The notes beneath the pieces are model-generated. The model was not told where the DNA came from. It made no database searches and saw only the letters and a program-made list of their open reading frames with translations. Positions 51,652 through 60,700 of a DNA stretch of 64,000 nucleotides are shown here, piece after piece. Made by a program: the position numbers and the translations under genes. Numbering within the stretch: the first letter of the stretch is position 1; each line of letters begins with the position of its first letter. Origin of the DNA: Scatosoma sp002474405 (GTDB lineage Bacteria; Bacillota; Clostridia; Christensenellales; Borkfalkiaceae); assembly GCA_937892545.1 (NCBI GenBank), contig CALAFO010000054.1, positions 1-64,000 on the forward strand, given 5' to 3'.

Positions 51652-51702
51652 CGGAGTCCCGCGCCGAACGGCGCGGGACTCCGTATTGTTATATATTTTT
51701 TG
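51652..51702 (+). terminator. terminator after the AraC gene
   Basis: Perfect 14-bp GC-rich stem CGGAGTCCCGCGCC / GGCGCGGGACTCCG with GAAC loop, then TATTGTTATATATTTTTTG. It may serve the convergent SGNH gene too, though the minus-side T run is weak. Confidence 0.85.
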
Positions 51703-51746
51703 TTTCTTTTTCTTTGCCTCTTTCTTTGCCGATTCGACGGCGGCGC

Positions 51747-52868
51747 TCAGGCGAAATCGTCGCCGAGGAGCGTTTTTAAAACCGTCTGCGCCTGCACGCG
51801 GTGCATGAAATCGTTGGGGTGATTCACGTTGTTGGAAAGCGTATCGGCAAGCTGTTTCCTTTCCAGCAGCAGGGTGTGCATTTTCGTAACGTCGGCATAC
51901 GCGACGGCGGCGTTTTCACTTTCCAGCTTTTTAAACGCGCGCGGGTATTCGCGGTGGTAGGTTAAGATGGAAGAGCCCGCCGTAAACGCCGTTTCGGCGT
52001 TGGGAAGGATGGGCGCCACAAGCAAAAATTCGGCGTGGGGCTGATCTTTGCGGACTCTGTTGATAATCGTCTGCAGATTCGCGGCGAAAATTTCGGGACG
52101 GAATACGCCCGCGTCGTTCATGCCGAACGCGAGAATCACGAGGTCCGGTTGATATGCCGCCACCTGTCCGACGTTTTCTTCTTTGACGCCCCAGTCGGCG
52201 CACATGCCGCTGACGGCGAAATTTTTTCTTTCCGCCGAAACGTGAAATTTCGCTTCGAGGTACTGCGCCGCCATTTCGTGATAAGGCGGCGTATACGGCG
52301 GCTTCGAAATATCGTGCATGCCGCTGGCGCCCCAGCCGTACGTGATGGAATCGCCGTACAGGGCGATTTTTATGTTCCGTCCGTTTTTCAGTTTTTCCAG
52401 CGTGCGCGGGAATTTTTCGCTCTTGCCCGCCGTTACGGCGTAATAATCGTCCGGTTCGTGTTCGTACGTTACGGCAACCGTATATGCGCTCATGCCGTCT
52501 TTATCGGCGAAAAGCTCGCGCACGCACTGCGCGCCGAGCGCGTCGGCGGAAGGCATGTGCACGTCGTCCTGCACGAACTCGGAAAAACGGTATTCGTTCC
52601 AGCACAGGTACGGGATTTTTCCTTCCGGAAGCACCTGAAGCTCGCCGTATTCGTTGACGGAATAGTCCTTCCCCTCTTCGTAGACGGTTTGCAGATCGAA
52701 GCTGCGGACGGAAATGATTTTTTTAACGGGATAAGCCAGCCGCTTCGGGCGGATTTCGCCAAGCGCGTTTTTTAAAATAAACGCGGTTTCGGCGTACACC
52801 GTGTTGCCTTTCCACAGCGGCGACAGCCATTTTTGTAAATCGTATACCGTTACGTCGGCATTGTTCAT
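51747..52868 (-). CDS. SGNH/GDSL-family hydrolase, cytoplasmic
   Basis: A 373-residue protein without signal peptide. An N-terminal beta domain (about 1-160) precedes the SGNH domain. Block I is IALYGDSITYGWGAS, block II Gly lies in FAVSGMCADWG, block III is VILAFGMNDAG, and block V is NHPNDFMHRVQAQ with the catalytic Asp and His. It probably removes acetyl or other acyl groups from imported sugars. It is divergent from the lacI-type gene and has a perfect promoter. Confidence 0.87.
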   Translation of the reverse strand: MNNADVTVYDLQKWLSPLWKGNTVYAETAFILKNALGEIRPKRLAYPVKKIISVRSFDLQTVYEEGKDYSVNEYGELQVLPEGKIPYLCWNEYRFSEFVQDDVHMPSADALGAQCVRELFADKDGMSAYTVAVTYEHEPDDYYAVTAGKSEKFPRTLEKLKNGRNIKIALYGDSITYGWGASGMHDISKPPYTPPYHEMAAQYLEAKFHVSAERKNFAVSGMCADWGVKEENVGQVAAYQPDLVILAFGMNDAGVFRPEIFAANLQTIINRVRKDQPHAEFLLVAPILPNAETAFTAGSSILTYHREYPRAFKKLESENAAVAYADVTKMHTLLLERKQLADTLSNNVNHPNDFMHRVQAQTVLKTLLGDDFA

Positions 52869-52969
52869 AATCTTTCTCCCTGCGCGTACGCGCCTCGTTT
52901 ATTGTGTGCGCCGGTTGCGTTTTTTGCGCCGGTTGCGTTTCCCGACGCGCGGGCGGGCGCGACGATATT

Positions 52970-52998
52970 ATTATAACGCGGGACGAGGCGTTTGTCAA
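52970..52998 (-). promoter_or_regulatory. consensus sigma-A promoter for the SGNH hydrolase gene
   Basis: Minus strand TTGACA, 17 bases, TATAAT, both perfect; leader about 95 bases. It shares the 361-base divergent space 52869-53229 with the lacI-type promoter; the middle part (52999-53155) shows nothing else. Confidence 0.87.
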
Positions 52999-53155
52999 TA
53001 CGAAAAAACGCGGTGAATTTAATTTTTCAAAGGCGGACAGCGAAAAATTAAGCGCAACGGAATTTGCCGCATCGTCCTCTTTGCTTCCGGAAATGCGTTT
53101 GCCCGTGAAAAAATTTATGTGAAAAAAATTTTTCAGACAATTTTTCCAAAAAGTA

Positions 53156-53184
53156 TTGACAAACGCCTTTTCTTATGATATTAT
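53156..53184 (+). promoter_or_regulatory. promoter of the lacI-type regulator gene
   Basis: Plus strand TTGACA, 17 bases, TATTAT. The operator-like palindrome begins 16 bases after the -10 box. Confidence 0.75.
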
Positions 53185-53199
53185 AATAGCGAATATAGA

Positions 53200-53213
53200 T
53201 TTACTCGCGTAAA
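53200..53213. promoter_or_regulatory. LacI-type operator, site 1 (autoregulation)
   Basis: TTTACTCGCGTAAA, a near-palindrome with central CG, placed just downstream of the promoter and 16 bases before the lacI-type ATG. Site 2 at 54280 shares the half-sites and flanking TTTGG. Confidence 0.65.
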
Positions 53214-53229
53214 TTTGGGGAGAATGACT

Positions 53230-54231
53230 ATGACTACGAGAAAAGACGTTGCAAAATTGGCCGGGGTTTCCGTTGCCACGGTATCGAACGTGCTCTCCAA
53301 CAGACTTACGGTTTCCAACGAAAAGGCGGAACGGGTACGCGCGGCGGCGAAACAGCTGAATTACTTTCCTAACCACACGGCGCGCAGTCTTTCGCTGGGG
53401 TTATCGTATCACATCGGCGTGATCATCAACGAATTCACCAACCCGTATCACATGGAAATCGTGCAGTACGTGGGCAAATACGTTACGATGCACGGCTTTA
53501 TGATGACGGTTTTCGATTTCAAGGAGGACGCCAACACCGTTTATCGCTTTCTGGGCGAAAGACAGTTCGACGCGCTGGTGAATTTCTCTTCCAACCTGTA
53601 TTCGGAAGAGCTTCTGAAACTACTGAGAGAACGCGGAACGATTCTTGCGAACTTCGCGAACGTGAGCGATATAGAAGTGCACCACGACGTTGTGGGCGCA
53701 ACGCTGGAATGTATGGAGAAACTGCGTTCGCTGGGGCATACGAAAGTGGGCTATATCAGCGTGGTGGACTCCCCTCGTTTCTATGCCGACGAAAGAGGCG
53801 CTACTTTTTCTTCCCGCCGCAGGGATTTCGGCTTTGACGAGAACGACGAATACATATTGTTCAACGACGACCTCGCGCGCGAATCGGGCGAAACGGGCTA
53901 CGTTTTAACAAAGCGGCTGATGACCGCGCACCCCGAAATCACGGCGATTTTCGTGATGAACGACGTGGCGGCGTTCGGCGCGATGCGCGCATTGAAAGAA
54001 CTGGGGCTCGCCTGCCCCGCCGACGTTTCCGTCATCGGATGCGACGACATTATTTTTTCGCGGGAGTACCTGCCGTCGCTTTCCAGCATCTCGTTCGACA
54101 AAGAGGACTACGGCACGGAAATCGGCAGACGGATTGTAGATCGTATTCAACACGGCACGGACTATTCTTCGGATAAATACGTGGTGAAAGCCAGAGCCGT
54201 ATTCCGCGAGAGCGTGGATAAATGCAGATAA
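53230..54231 (+). CDS. LacI family transcriptional regulator
   Basis: A 333-residue regulator. The N-terminal helix-turn-helix and hinge read TTRKDVAKLAGVSVATVSNV and NYFPNHTARSLS, both typical. The periplasmic-binding-like effector domain follows (HIGVIINEFTNPYH, then IFVMNDVAAFGAMRAL and SVIGCDDIIFSREYLP). ATG 53230 is chosen because GGGGAG stands seven bases before it; an ATG two codons earlier is too close. It probably represses itself and the transporter genes downstream, released by an imported sugar. Confidence 0.93.
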   Translation: MTTRKDVAKLAGVSVATVSNVLSNRLTVSNEKAERVRAAAKQLNYFPNHTARSLSLGLSYHIGVIINEFTNPYHMEIVQYVGKYVTMHGFMMTVFDFKEDANTVYRFLGERQFDALVNFSSNLYSEELLKLLRERGTILANFANVSDIEVHHDVVGATLECMEKLRSLGHTKVGYISVVDSPRFYADERGATFSSRRRDFGFDENDEYILFNDDLARESGETGYVLTKRLMTAHPEITAIFVMNDVAAFGAMRALKELGLACPADVSVIGCDDIIFSREYLPSLSSISFDKEDYGTEIGRRIVDRIQHGTDYSSDKYVVKARAVFRESVDKCR

Positions 54232-54279
54232 GGGAAAAAATTTAAGAAGGAAATCGATGAGTTTTATTTTTGGCGGAAA

Positions 54280-54293
54280 TTTACGCGGGTAAA
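54280..54293. promoter_or_regulatory. LacI-type operator, site 2 (transporter operon)
   Basis: TTTACGCGGGTAAA, flanked by AAA and ATTTGG, 194 bases before the solute-binding protein ATG. A clear promoter in 54232-54486 is not visible; TAAAAT overlaps the operator but its -35 region (TTTTTG) is weak. Confidence 0.6.
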
Positions 54294-54486
54294 ATTTGGA
54301 TTTCGAGGAATTTCGGGAAATTTAAGGATATAAAAGATAAAAAAGTAACAGCCGCGCGGAAATCCCCTCTCTTCCCCGAAGCGCGGGGAAACAAACAATC
54401 AATCAGGTTATCACGGAAAAAATTGCGGAATAACATCGGGCAATCGATTCCGGAAAACAAAATAAACCGAACCAGAGGAAAAAATC

Positions 54487-55881
54487 ATGAAAAAATTAAC
54501 GTGTTCCGTTCTTGCAGTGCTCACCGTTTTCGCTTGCGCCGGATGCTCGGCAAGAAGAAACCCGAATCAGGCGGGCGACGATTACGAAGTGAATCTTCAC
54601 CCCGACACGAACGTAACCGCGACGCTGCGGGTAGCGACGAACAATTACAACGCGGAATTGCAGATCGTTGAAGAAATCGGCGCGCTGCTGCAGAAGAAGT
54701 ACCCCAACGTAACAGTGGAAGTCGTTCCCATCGGCTCTTCGAACATCAGCCAGCAGTACTCTTCCTGGTACAACGCGGGCGACATGCCGGACGTATTCAT
54801 CAACAACACGACCGATATGTTTACGCTGAGCGATAAGGGAATTCTTCTAAACCTCGACCCGTACCTGAACGCCGAAGCGGCGGACGCCGACAGCGATTTC
54901 AATATCGACGATTATTACGAATCGTATTTCAAAATGGGTCAGGACAAATTCGACGGCGCGCAGTATATGATTCCCCGTTCCGCCGACAGAGTGGTCTGCC
55001 ACTACAACAAAGCGATTTTCAAAGCGGCGAACGTAGATATGAGCCTTGTGAAAAACGGCTGGACGTGGGACGATTTCTTCACCGTGTGCGAACAGCTGCG
55101 CAAGTGGTACGACGCCAACGACAAAGCCGATTATTATCTGCTGGACCCGTATTTTACCTGGGAAGCCGTTTATAACCCGATTTTCGAATCGGAAGGCGTG
55201 CAGTATTTCGACGAGGACGGCAAAGTTACCCTCAACGAAGGCAACGCCACTGAAAACGCGCTGGCATTCATCAAATCGATGATCGACAAGCGTTATGCGG
55301 CGCCTATTTCCGTTGAACAGGCGGGCATGGAAGCCAACAAGGGCTGCATTCTGTTCCATTCGCAGGCCTCTTCCAACATCGCGACGAAACTGCAGCTTTA
55401 TTACCGCGATCAGCCGGTTGAAGAATTCTACGACGTGGTTACCATGCCCGTATTCGAAGGCAACGAAAAAATCGGCTGCGGCGCGGCGGGATATTCCGTT
55501 TACAGCGGCAGCGAGAATAAAGACATTGCCTGGCAGTTTTTAAAAATTCTGCTTTCCAAAGACGGACAGAACGTAATGGCGGACAGCGGTTCGAACTACG
55601 TTCCCGTGAGAAAGGATATGGCGGACTACACCGACCCGACCAACCACTGGGGCAAAGGATTCGAAAATTGCAATATGTCCGCATTCACCTATAACTGCGG
55701 CGCAAACGGACAGCCCGACTGGAACTGCTACACCACGTTCATCGCGCAGCAGAAACCCAAGCAGGCAACGAATATCAGCAACGCGATCTCTTCGCTGATT
55801 TCCACCTACTGCAACGGAACCAGCTATCAGGACGCCATCAGAAGTTGCGTAAACGCCATTGAACGCTATATCAAGATGTAA
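54487..55881 (+). CDS. extracellular sugar-binding lipoprotein (ABC transporter)
   Basis: A 464-residue lipoprotein with lipobox CAGC (Cys19). VATNNYNAELQIVEEIGALL and VEVVPIGSSNISQQYSSWYN are typical of family 1 sugar-binding proteins, and the NAGDMPDVFINNTTDMFTLS segment confirms it. It delivers a sugar to the two permeases encoded next. Ribosome site AGAGG lies about ten bases before the ATG. It is unrelated in size to the LplA-type protein of the other locus. Confidence 0.92.
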   Translation: MKKLTCSVLAVLTVFACAGCSARRNPNQAGDDYEVNLHPDTNVTATLRVATNNYNAELQIVEEIGALLQKKYPNVTVEVVPIGSSNISQQYSSWYNAGDMPDVFINNTTDMFTLSDKGILLNLDPYLNAEAADADSDFNIDDYYESYFKMGQDKFDGAQYMIPRSADRVVCHYNKAIFKAANVDMSLVKNGWTWDDFFTVCEQLRKWYDANDKADYYLLDPYFTWEAVYNPIFESEGVQYFDEDGKVTLNEGNATENALAFIKSMIDKRYAAPISVEQAGMEANKGCILFHSQASSNIATKLQLYYRDQPVEEFYDVVTMPVFEGNEKIGCGAAGYSVYSGSENKDIAWQFLKILLSKDGQNVMADSGSNYVPVRKDMADYTDPTNHWGKGFENCNMSAFTYNCGANGQPDWNCYTTFIAQQKPKQATNISNAISSLISTYCNGTSYQDAIRSCVNAIERYIKM

Positions 55882-55890
55882 GGAGCCGAA

Positions 55891-56841
55891 ATGGAAAAAG
55901 CAATTACCGCAAAAGAGGCGGCGCCGAAAGACCCGAACCTCAGAATAAGACGGAAACGGGAATGGAAAAAGTTCCTTACGGGCGTGCTGTTTGCTTCGCC
56001 CGTAATCGTGGGCATTATTCTGTTCACGTTTTATCCGGCGATACAATCTCTCTATTACAGCTTTACCGACTACGATATGTTCAATATCGAACAGTGGGTG
56101 GGCTTTCAGAACTACGAGATGATTTTTACGCTTGACCCCGATACGAAGCAGGTGATTACCAACACGCTGGTTTATGCGGCGGTATCCATTCCGCTCAACC
56201 TGCTGCTGGGCTTCTTTCTGGCGCAGGCGGCGAACTTCAAAGTACGGGGAATCACCGTTTACAGAACGCTGTTCTATCTGCCCGTGATTATCCCCGCGGT
56301 GGCAAGCGGCTTGCTGTTTGTGGATATGTTTCAGGTAGGTCCTTCGGGCATTCTGAACAATATGCTGAAAAAGATAGGCTTGCCCGCCCTCACCTGGTTC
56401 AGCAGCAAAAAAACCGCGCTCCCCTCGTTTATTTTCATGAACGCGTGGAACGTGGGCGGCGGCATGATTATCTGGCTTTCGTGCTTCAAGCAGATTCCCG
56501 TTTCGCTGTACGAAGCGGCTTCGCTGGACGGCGCGAACGCCTGGCACAAGCTTGTAAACGTTACGATCCCCATGTCTACCCCGATTATTTTCTATAATCT
56601 GATTACGGGCATCATCGGATCGTTACAGGTCAGCTCGTCGCTGATCGTAGGCGGCAACAGCGGCAGAGGGCAGGACAACGCCCTGTACTTCATCGCCGTA
56701 AAAATATACAACGAAGCGTTCAAATCGATGAATATGGGCTATGCGAGCGCTTTCGCCTGGATATTGTTTGCGTTCATCGCGCTGCTTACGGTGCTGATTT
56801 TCAAAAAATCGAAATGGGTATTTTACGGAGGTGAAGAATGA
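55891..56841 (+). CDS. sugar ABC transporter permease, MalF/UgpA type
   Basis: A 316-residue permease with a basic N-terminus and six helices. FASPVIVGIILFTFYPAIQS opens the first helix, and the coupling loop is PVSLYEAASLDGANAWHKL. It starts nine bases after the solute-binding gene (AAGGAG) and overlaps the second permease by four bases. Confidence 0.94.
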   Translation: MEKAITAKEAAPKDPNLRIRRKREWKKFLTGVLFASPVIVGIILFTFYPAIQSLYYSFTDYDMFNIEQWVGFQNYEMIFTLDPDTKQVITNTLVYAAVSIPLNLLLGFFLAQAANFKVRGITVYRTLFYLPVIIPAVASGLLFVDMFQVGPSGILNNMLKKIGLPALTWFSSKKTALPSFIFMNAWNVGGGMIIWLSCFKQIPVSLYEAASLDGANAWHKLVNVTIPMSTPIIFYNLITGIIGSLQVSSSLIVGGNSGRGQDNALYFIAVKIYNEAFKSMNMGYASAFAWILFAFIALLTVLIFKKSKWVFYGGEE

Positions 56842-57713
56842 CGACGACACAGACTCTGCAAGACCCGGCGAAAAATTCGAAGAGCGCAAAGGCGTACAAG
56901 ACCTTTATCAAAGTGCTTGAATACCTGCTGCTTACAATCATCGCGATTGTGCTTGCGTTCCCCTTCTTTCTGCTGATTTCGCGTTCGTTTATGACGGAGA
57001 CGGACATCAACGCCGCGCGGATTTTTCCCTCGCATTTCACGTTTGACAATTACAGAACGATTTTCAGCCATAATAATTACATGCTGTACACCTGGAACAC
57101 GATGAAAGTGGTAGGCTGCAACATGATTCTCGTTCCCTTTTCCGCGTCGCTTTGCGCGTATGCCTTTTCCCGTCTGCAATGGAAAGGCAGAGAATTCGTA
57201 TTCTCGTGCGTGCTTGCCACGATTATGATTCCGGGAACGGTGCTGCAGATTCCGCTGTACGTTATGTTCTACGACTTCGGCTGGCTGGGCACGCTGAAAC
57301 CGCTGATTATTCCCGCGGCGTTCGGCGGCGGCGCCATCAATATCTTCCTGCTTCGTCAGTTTATGAAGAGTATTCCCAAAGAAATGGATGAAGCGGCGAT
57401 TATCGACGGCGCAAACGCTTTCCGTCGGTATCTGTTGTTGCTGCCCCTTTGCTCGCCCATCCTTATCTATGTGGTGGTAGGCACGTTCGCGAGCGGCTGG
57501 AGCGACTTCTTCGGACCTTTGGTGTATCTGACGAAGCGCGAAACGTATACGCTTGCCGTAATTATTTATCAGGATTCGCTGGCAAGCGACCTTTCGGGCG
57601 CGAATCTTAAAATGGCGGCGGGCGCGTTTATGTCGCTCTTCCCCGCAATCCTTTTCGTCCTTTATCAGCGCAAGCTCATCGACGGCATCATGGTGGGCGC
57701 GGTGAAAGGATAA
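56838..57713 (+). CDS. sugar ABC transporter permease, MalG/UgpE type
   Basis: A 291-residue permease with six helices; FPFFLLISRSFMTETDIN, the coupling loop PKEMDEAAIIDGANAFRR, and the end RKLIDGIMVGAVKG are typical. GGAGGTG precedes the start inside the upstream gene. As in the first locus, no ATPase gene is present. Confidence 0.94.
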   Translation: MTTTQTLQDPAKNSKSAKAYKTFIKVLEYLLLTIIAIVLAFPFFLLISRSFMTETDINAARIFPSHFTFDNYRTIFSHNNYMLYTWNTMKVVGCNMILVPFSASLCAYAFSRLQWKGREFVFSCVLATIMIPGTVLQIPLYVMFYDFGWLGTLKPLIIPAAFGGGAINIFLLRQFMKSIPKEMDEAAIIDGANAFRRYLLLLPLCSPILIYVVVGTFASGWSDFFGPLVYLTKRETYTLAVIIYQDSLASDLSGANLKMAAGAFMSLFPAILFVLYQRKLIDGIMVGAVKG

Positions 57714-57776
57714 AACTTCGGCTTACTCTGCAAAATATTGAATTGCAGATTAGACAATAAATTTCAGGAGGAAATT

Positions 57777-60700
57777 ATGATTAAAACAGCAGGCAAAAAA
57801 TGGCTCGTTGCAACGCTGGGCATGTGCTCGGCGCTTACGGTGAGTTTCGCCGTGGCGACGTACGACAGCCACTACGAAATTTCGGCGGAAACAGCCAAGA
57901 CGGCGGAAGACATTATCGATCTTTCCAAAGGAATCAAGGAAAGTATCGGTCAGCCCAGCGGCGACGCAGCCGGCAACGCGCTGAACTTCCACTTCAAAAA
58001 CGTGAACATGAAAGACGGCAGCTGGCTGGAAAACCTTATGGGCGACTATGTGGAGATTGCCACCGCCACGGAGAGCAAAACCGTAACGGAATGGTCGAGC
58101 AATACGCGGGCGTTCAGAATGGCTGTGTACGGCGGCGGTATGTACCTGATGTGCGAAAACAACGTTCTCTCGGTGGACGCCATTCAGTACGTTACGTTCA
58201 AACAAGGATTCACCCTTTACGAAGGAACGGACGGCACGGACGGCGACTGGGTGTTCACGAAGACGGCAAGCACGAAGGTGGAAGGAACGGAATTCCCCAC
58301 CGATCTGAAACTGTACGTAAACCGCACCACAAGCACCTATCAGTATGCCGCCACGGCGATTTCGGTGGCGAGCAACCCCGATAAAACCGTTTACACCACG
58401 GGCGACACGTTTAACCCCGCGGGTATGACGCTTACGGTGGAAACCGAAACGAGCGGCACGAAAACGATTGCCGTTACTTCGGCGATGTGCACTGCAGACC
58501 TTTCTTCTGCGGGCGAAAAAACGGTAACCGTGAATTACGGCGGCAAGAGCACAACGTTCACCGTAACCGTAAACGACCCCGCCAAAACGCTGACGGGCAT
58601 CGCGTACAAGAGCGGCTCCGTTTCGATTGAACTGAACGGCACGTTCAAACAGATGACGCTGAACGACCTTAAAATCACCGCCACTTACGCGGACGGAGAC
58701 CCCGCAGAAATCGACGTAACCTCCGATATGATTTCGGTAGACCCTTCGGAACTCGGCGTACGGAAAGGAAAAATTATTTACACCGAAGGCAACACCACGG
58801 AAGAATGCGAAGTAAACGTTACGGTAATCGAAAGAACTTCGGATTACTCGGCGGGTAAAATGTACGTCATTCCGCAGGACGGCTATTATGAGGGTGAGGA
58901 CGGCGGCGACCGCAAGCTGAACGACGGCGGCATCAGCATCTGGTTCACCACGAATGCCGGCTACGGACAAGAAGGCAAGTTCAAAGGACTTGCCGAAATC
59001 CGCTATGACAGCGACGCTTACGCGGGCATCTACGACGATTTGAAAGCGCACGTACTGTTAAACGGCAAGACGTTCGACCAGCTCAATGAAACGGGCGCGG
59101 GACTTACGCGTATGCTGATGGGCTGGTACGGCACCGGACTGTACTGCCTGCGTATTCATACGGACGGCACGTTCAAATACACCGATCTTCAGACGGTAAC
59201 CATCCTCAGAGGATTCCAGATGTATGCCACCGTGGATAACAACGTAAAGGCGATCGGTGCGAAAACGCCCTGCGATTACACCTTCGAAGTGGCGGATAAA
59301 CCGGGAACGACGGATAAGATGCTGGTGAGAAAGACGGAAAGCCTTACGATTGTTTCCGCTCCCGAAAACACCGTATACACGAAAGGCGACGACTTCAACG
59401 TAAAAGGCATGACCGTCAAAGCCGTGTATTCCGACGGCGGCGAAAAGACGTTTGCGGTGAAAGACAGAATGGTTTCTTACGACTTCTCCACCGCCGGCAC
59501 GAAAGACGTAACCGTTACGTACAACGGAGCGACCGCCGTGCAGAGCGTTACCGTAAACGAGCCCGTGGCGACGATTACGGGAATCGCCGTGAAAGACAAC
59601 GCGAAACTTTTCCTCAAGCAGTATTCGCTGAACAAGGAACTTACGCCCGGTGCGAAACTCATCGTTTCCTATTCGGATGAAAGCACGCAGGGAATCGACC
59701 TTACCGCCGATATGATCAGCGGCTACACGAACGAAACGAAAGGCGATTTCAAAGCGACGGTAACCTACAAAGGCAACACCTGCGAAATCGATTACAACGT
59801 GGCGGCTTACAGCGGCAAGTCTTATTTCAAAGGCGTGAATTACGAAGAAATTTACGGCACAGAAGGCACCGGCTACGCTACGCTGAACGGCATCGACGAC
59901 GTGCCCGGCGACCTGAAAGCGCTGTGGGACGTAGATAAGGCGCAATCGCTGATTATCGGCAAAACCAACGGCGATTTGATTACCATCAACGGCGTAACGC
60001 TCACGCAGCTGGTAAGCGAGAAGAAAGTAACCCGTATGATTATGAACGGCAGAAACTTCGGGTTCCACATCGATGACGCGGAGTTTATGCAAACCGTTCT
60101 GAACGGTGCGGAAATCTGCTTCCTGCCCGGCTTTGCCTGGGTTTCCAACACTTCCGACGCCTGGGGAACCGCTACGCCCGAAACCTATGTGCCCATCGAA
60201 AACGCCGTGATTACGGAACCCACCTATTTCTGCTTTAAAGACGGCTACGTTTCGAAAATTATCGAAAGCGTGAAACTTGTGGGAACGCCCAAGACGGAAT
60301 ACCGCAAGGGCGACGTGATTAACGTGAGCGGACTTACCCTTTCCGTAAAATACAAGGGCTTCAACGCCGAGTCCGTACCCCTTACCGCAAGCATGTGCGA
60401 ATACAATTTCAACGAAGCGGGCGAACAGACGGTGAGCATCTCCTACGAAGGCAAAACCGTTACCTTCACCGTGAACGTTGCGGACGTATATCTTACGGGA
60501 ATTAAGATTGTTTCCGAACCCGGAAAGAACTCGTACGACTTCGGTATCGAAAACGAGCTGGATCTGACGGGACTTGCCGTAAAAGCGGTTTACAACAACG
60601 GCACGGAACAGGACATCGACCTGAACGACCTGACGATTACGGGATTCGATTCCCGCACGTTCGGCGAACAGACCATCACCGCCGCATACGGCGAATTTCA

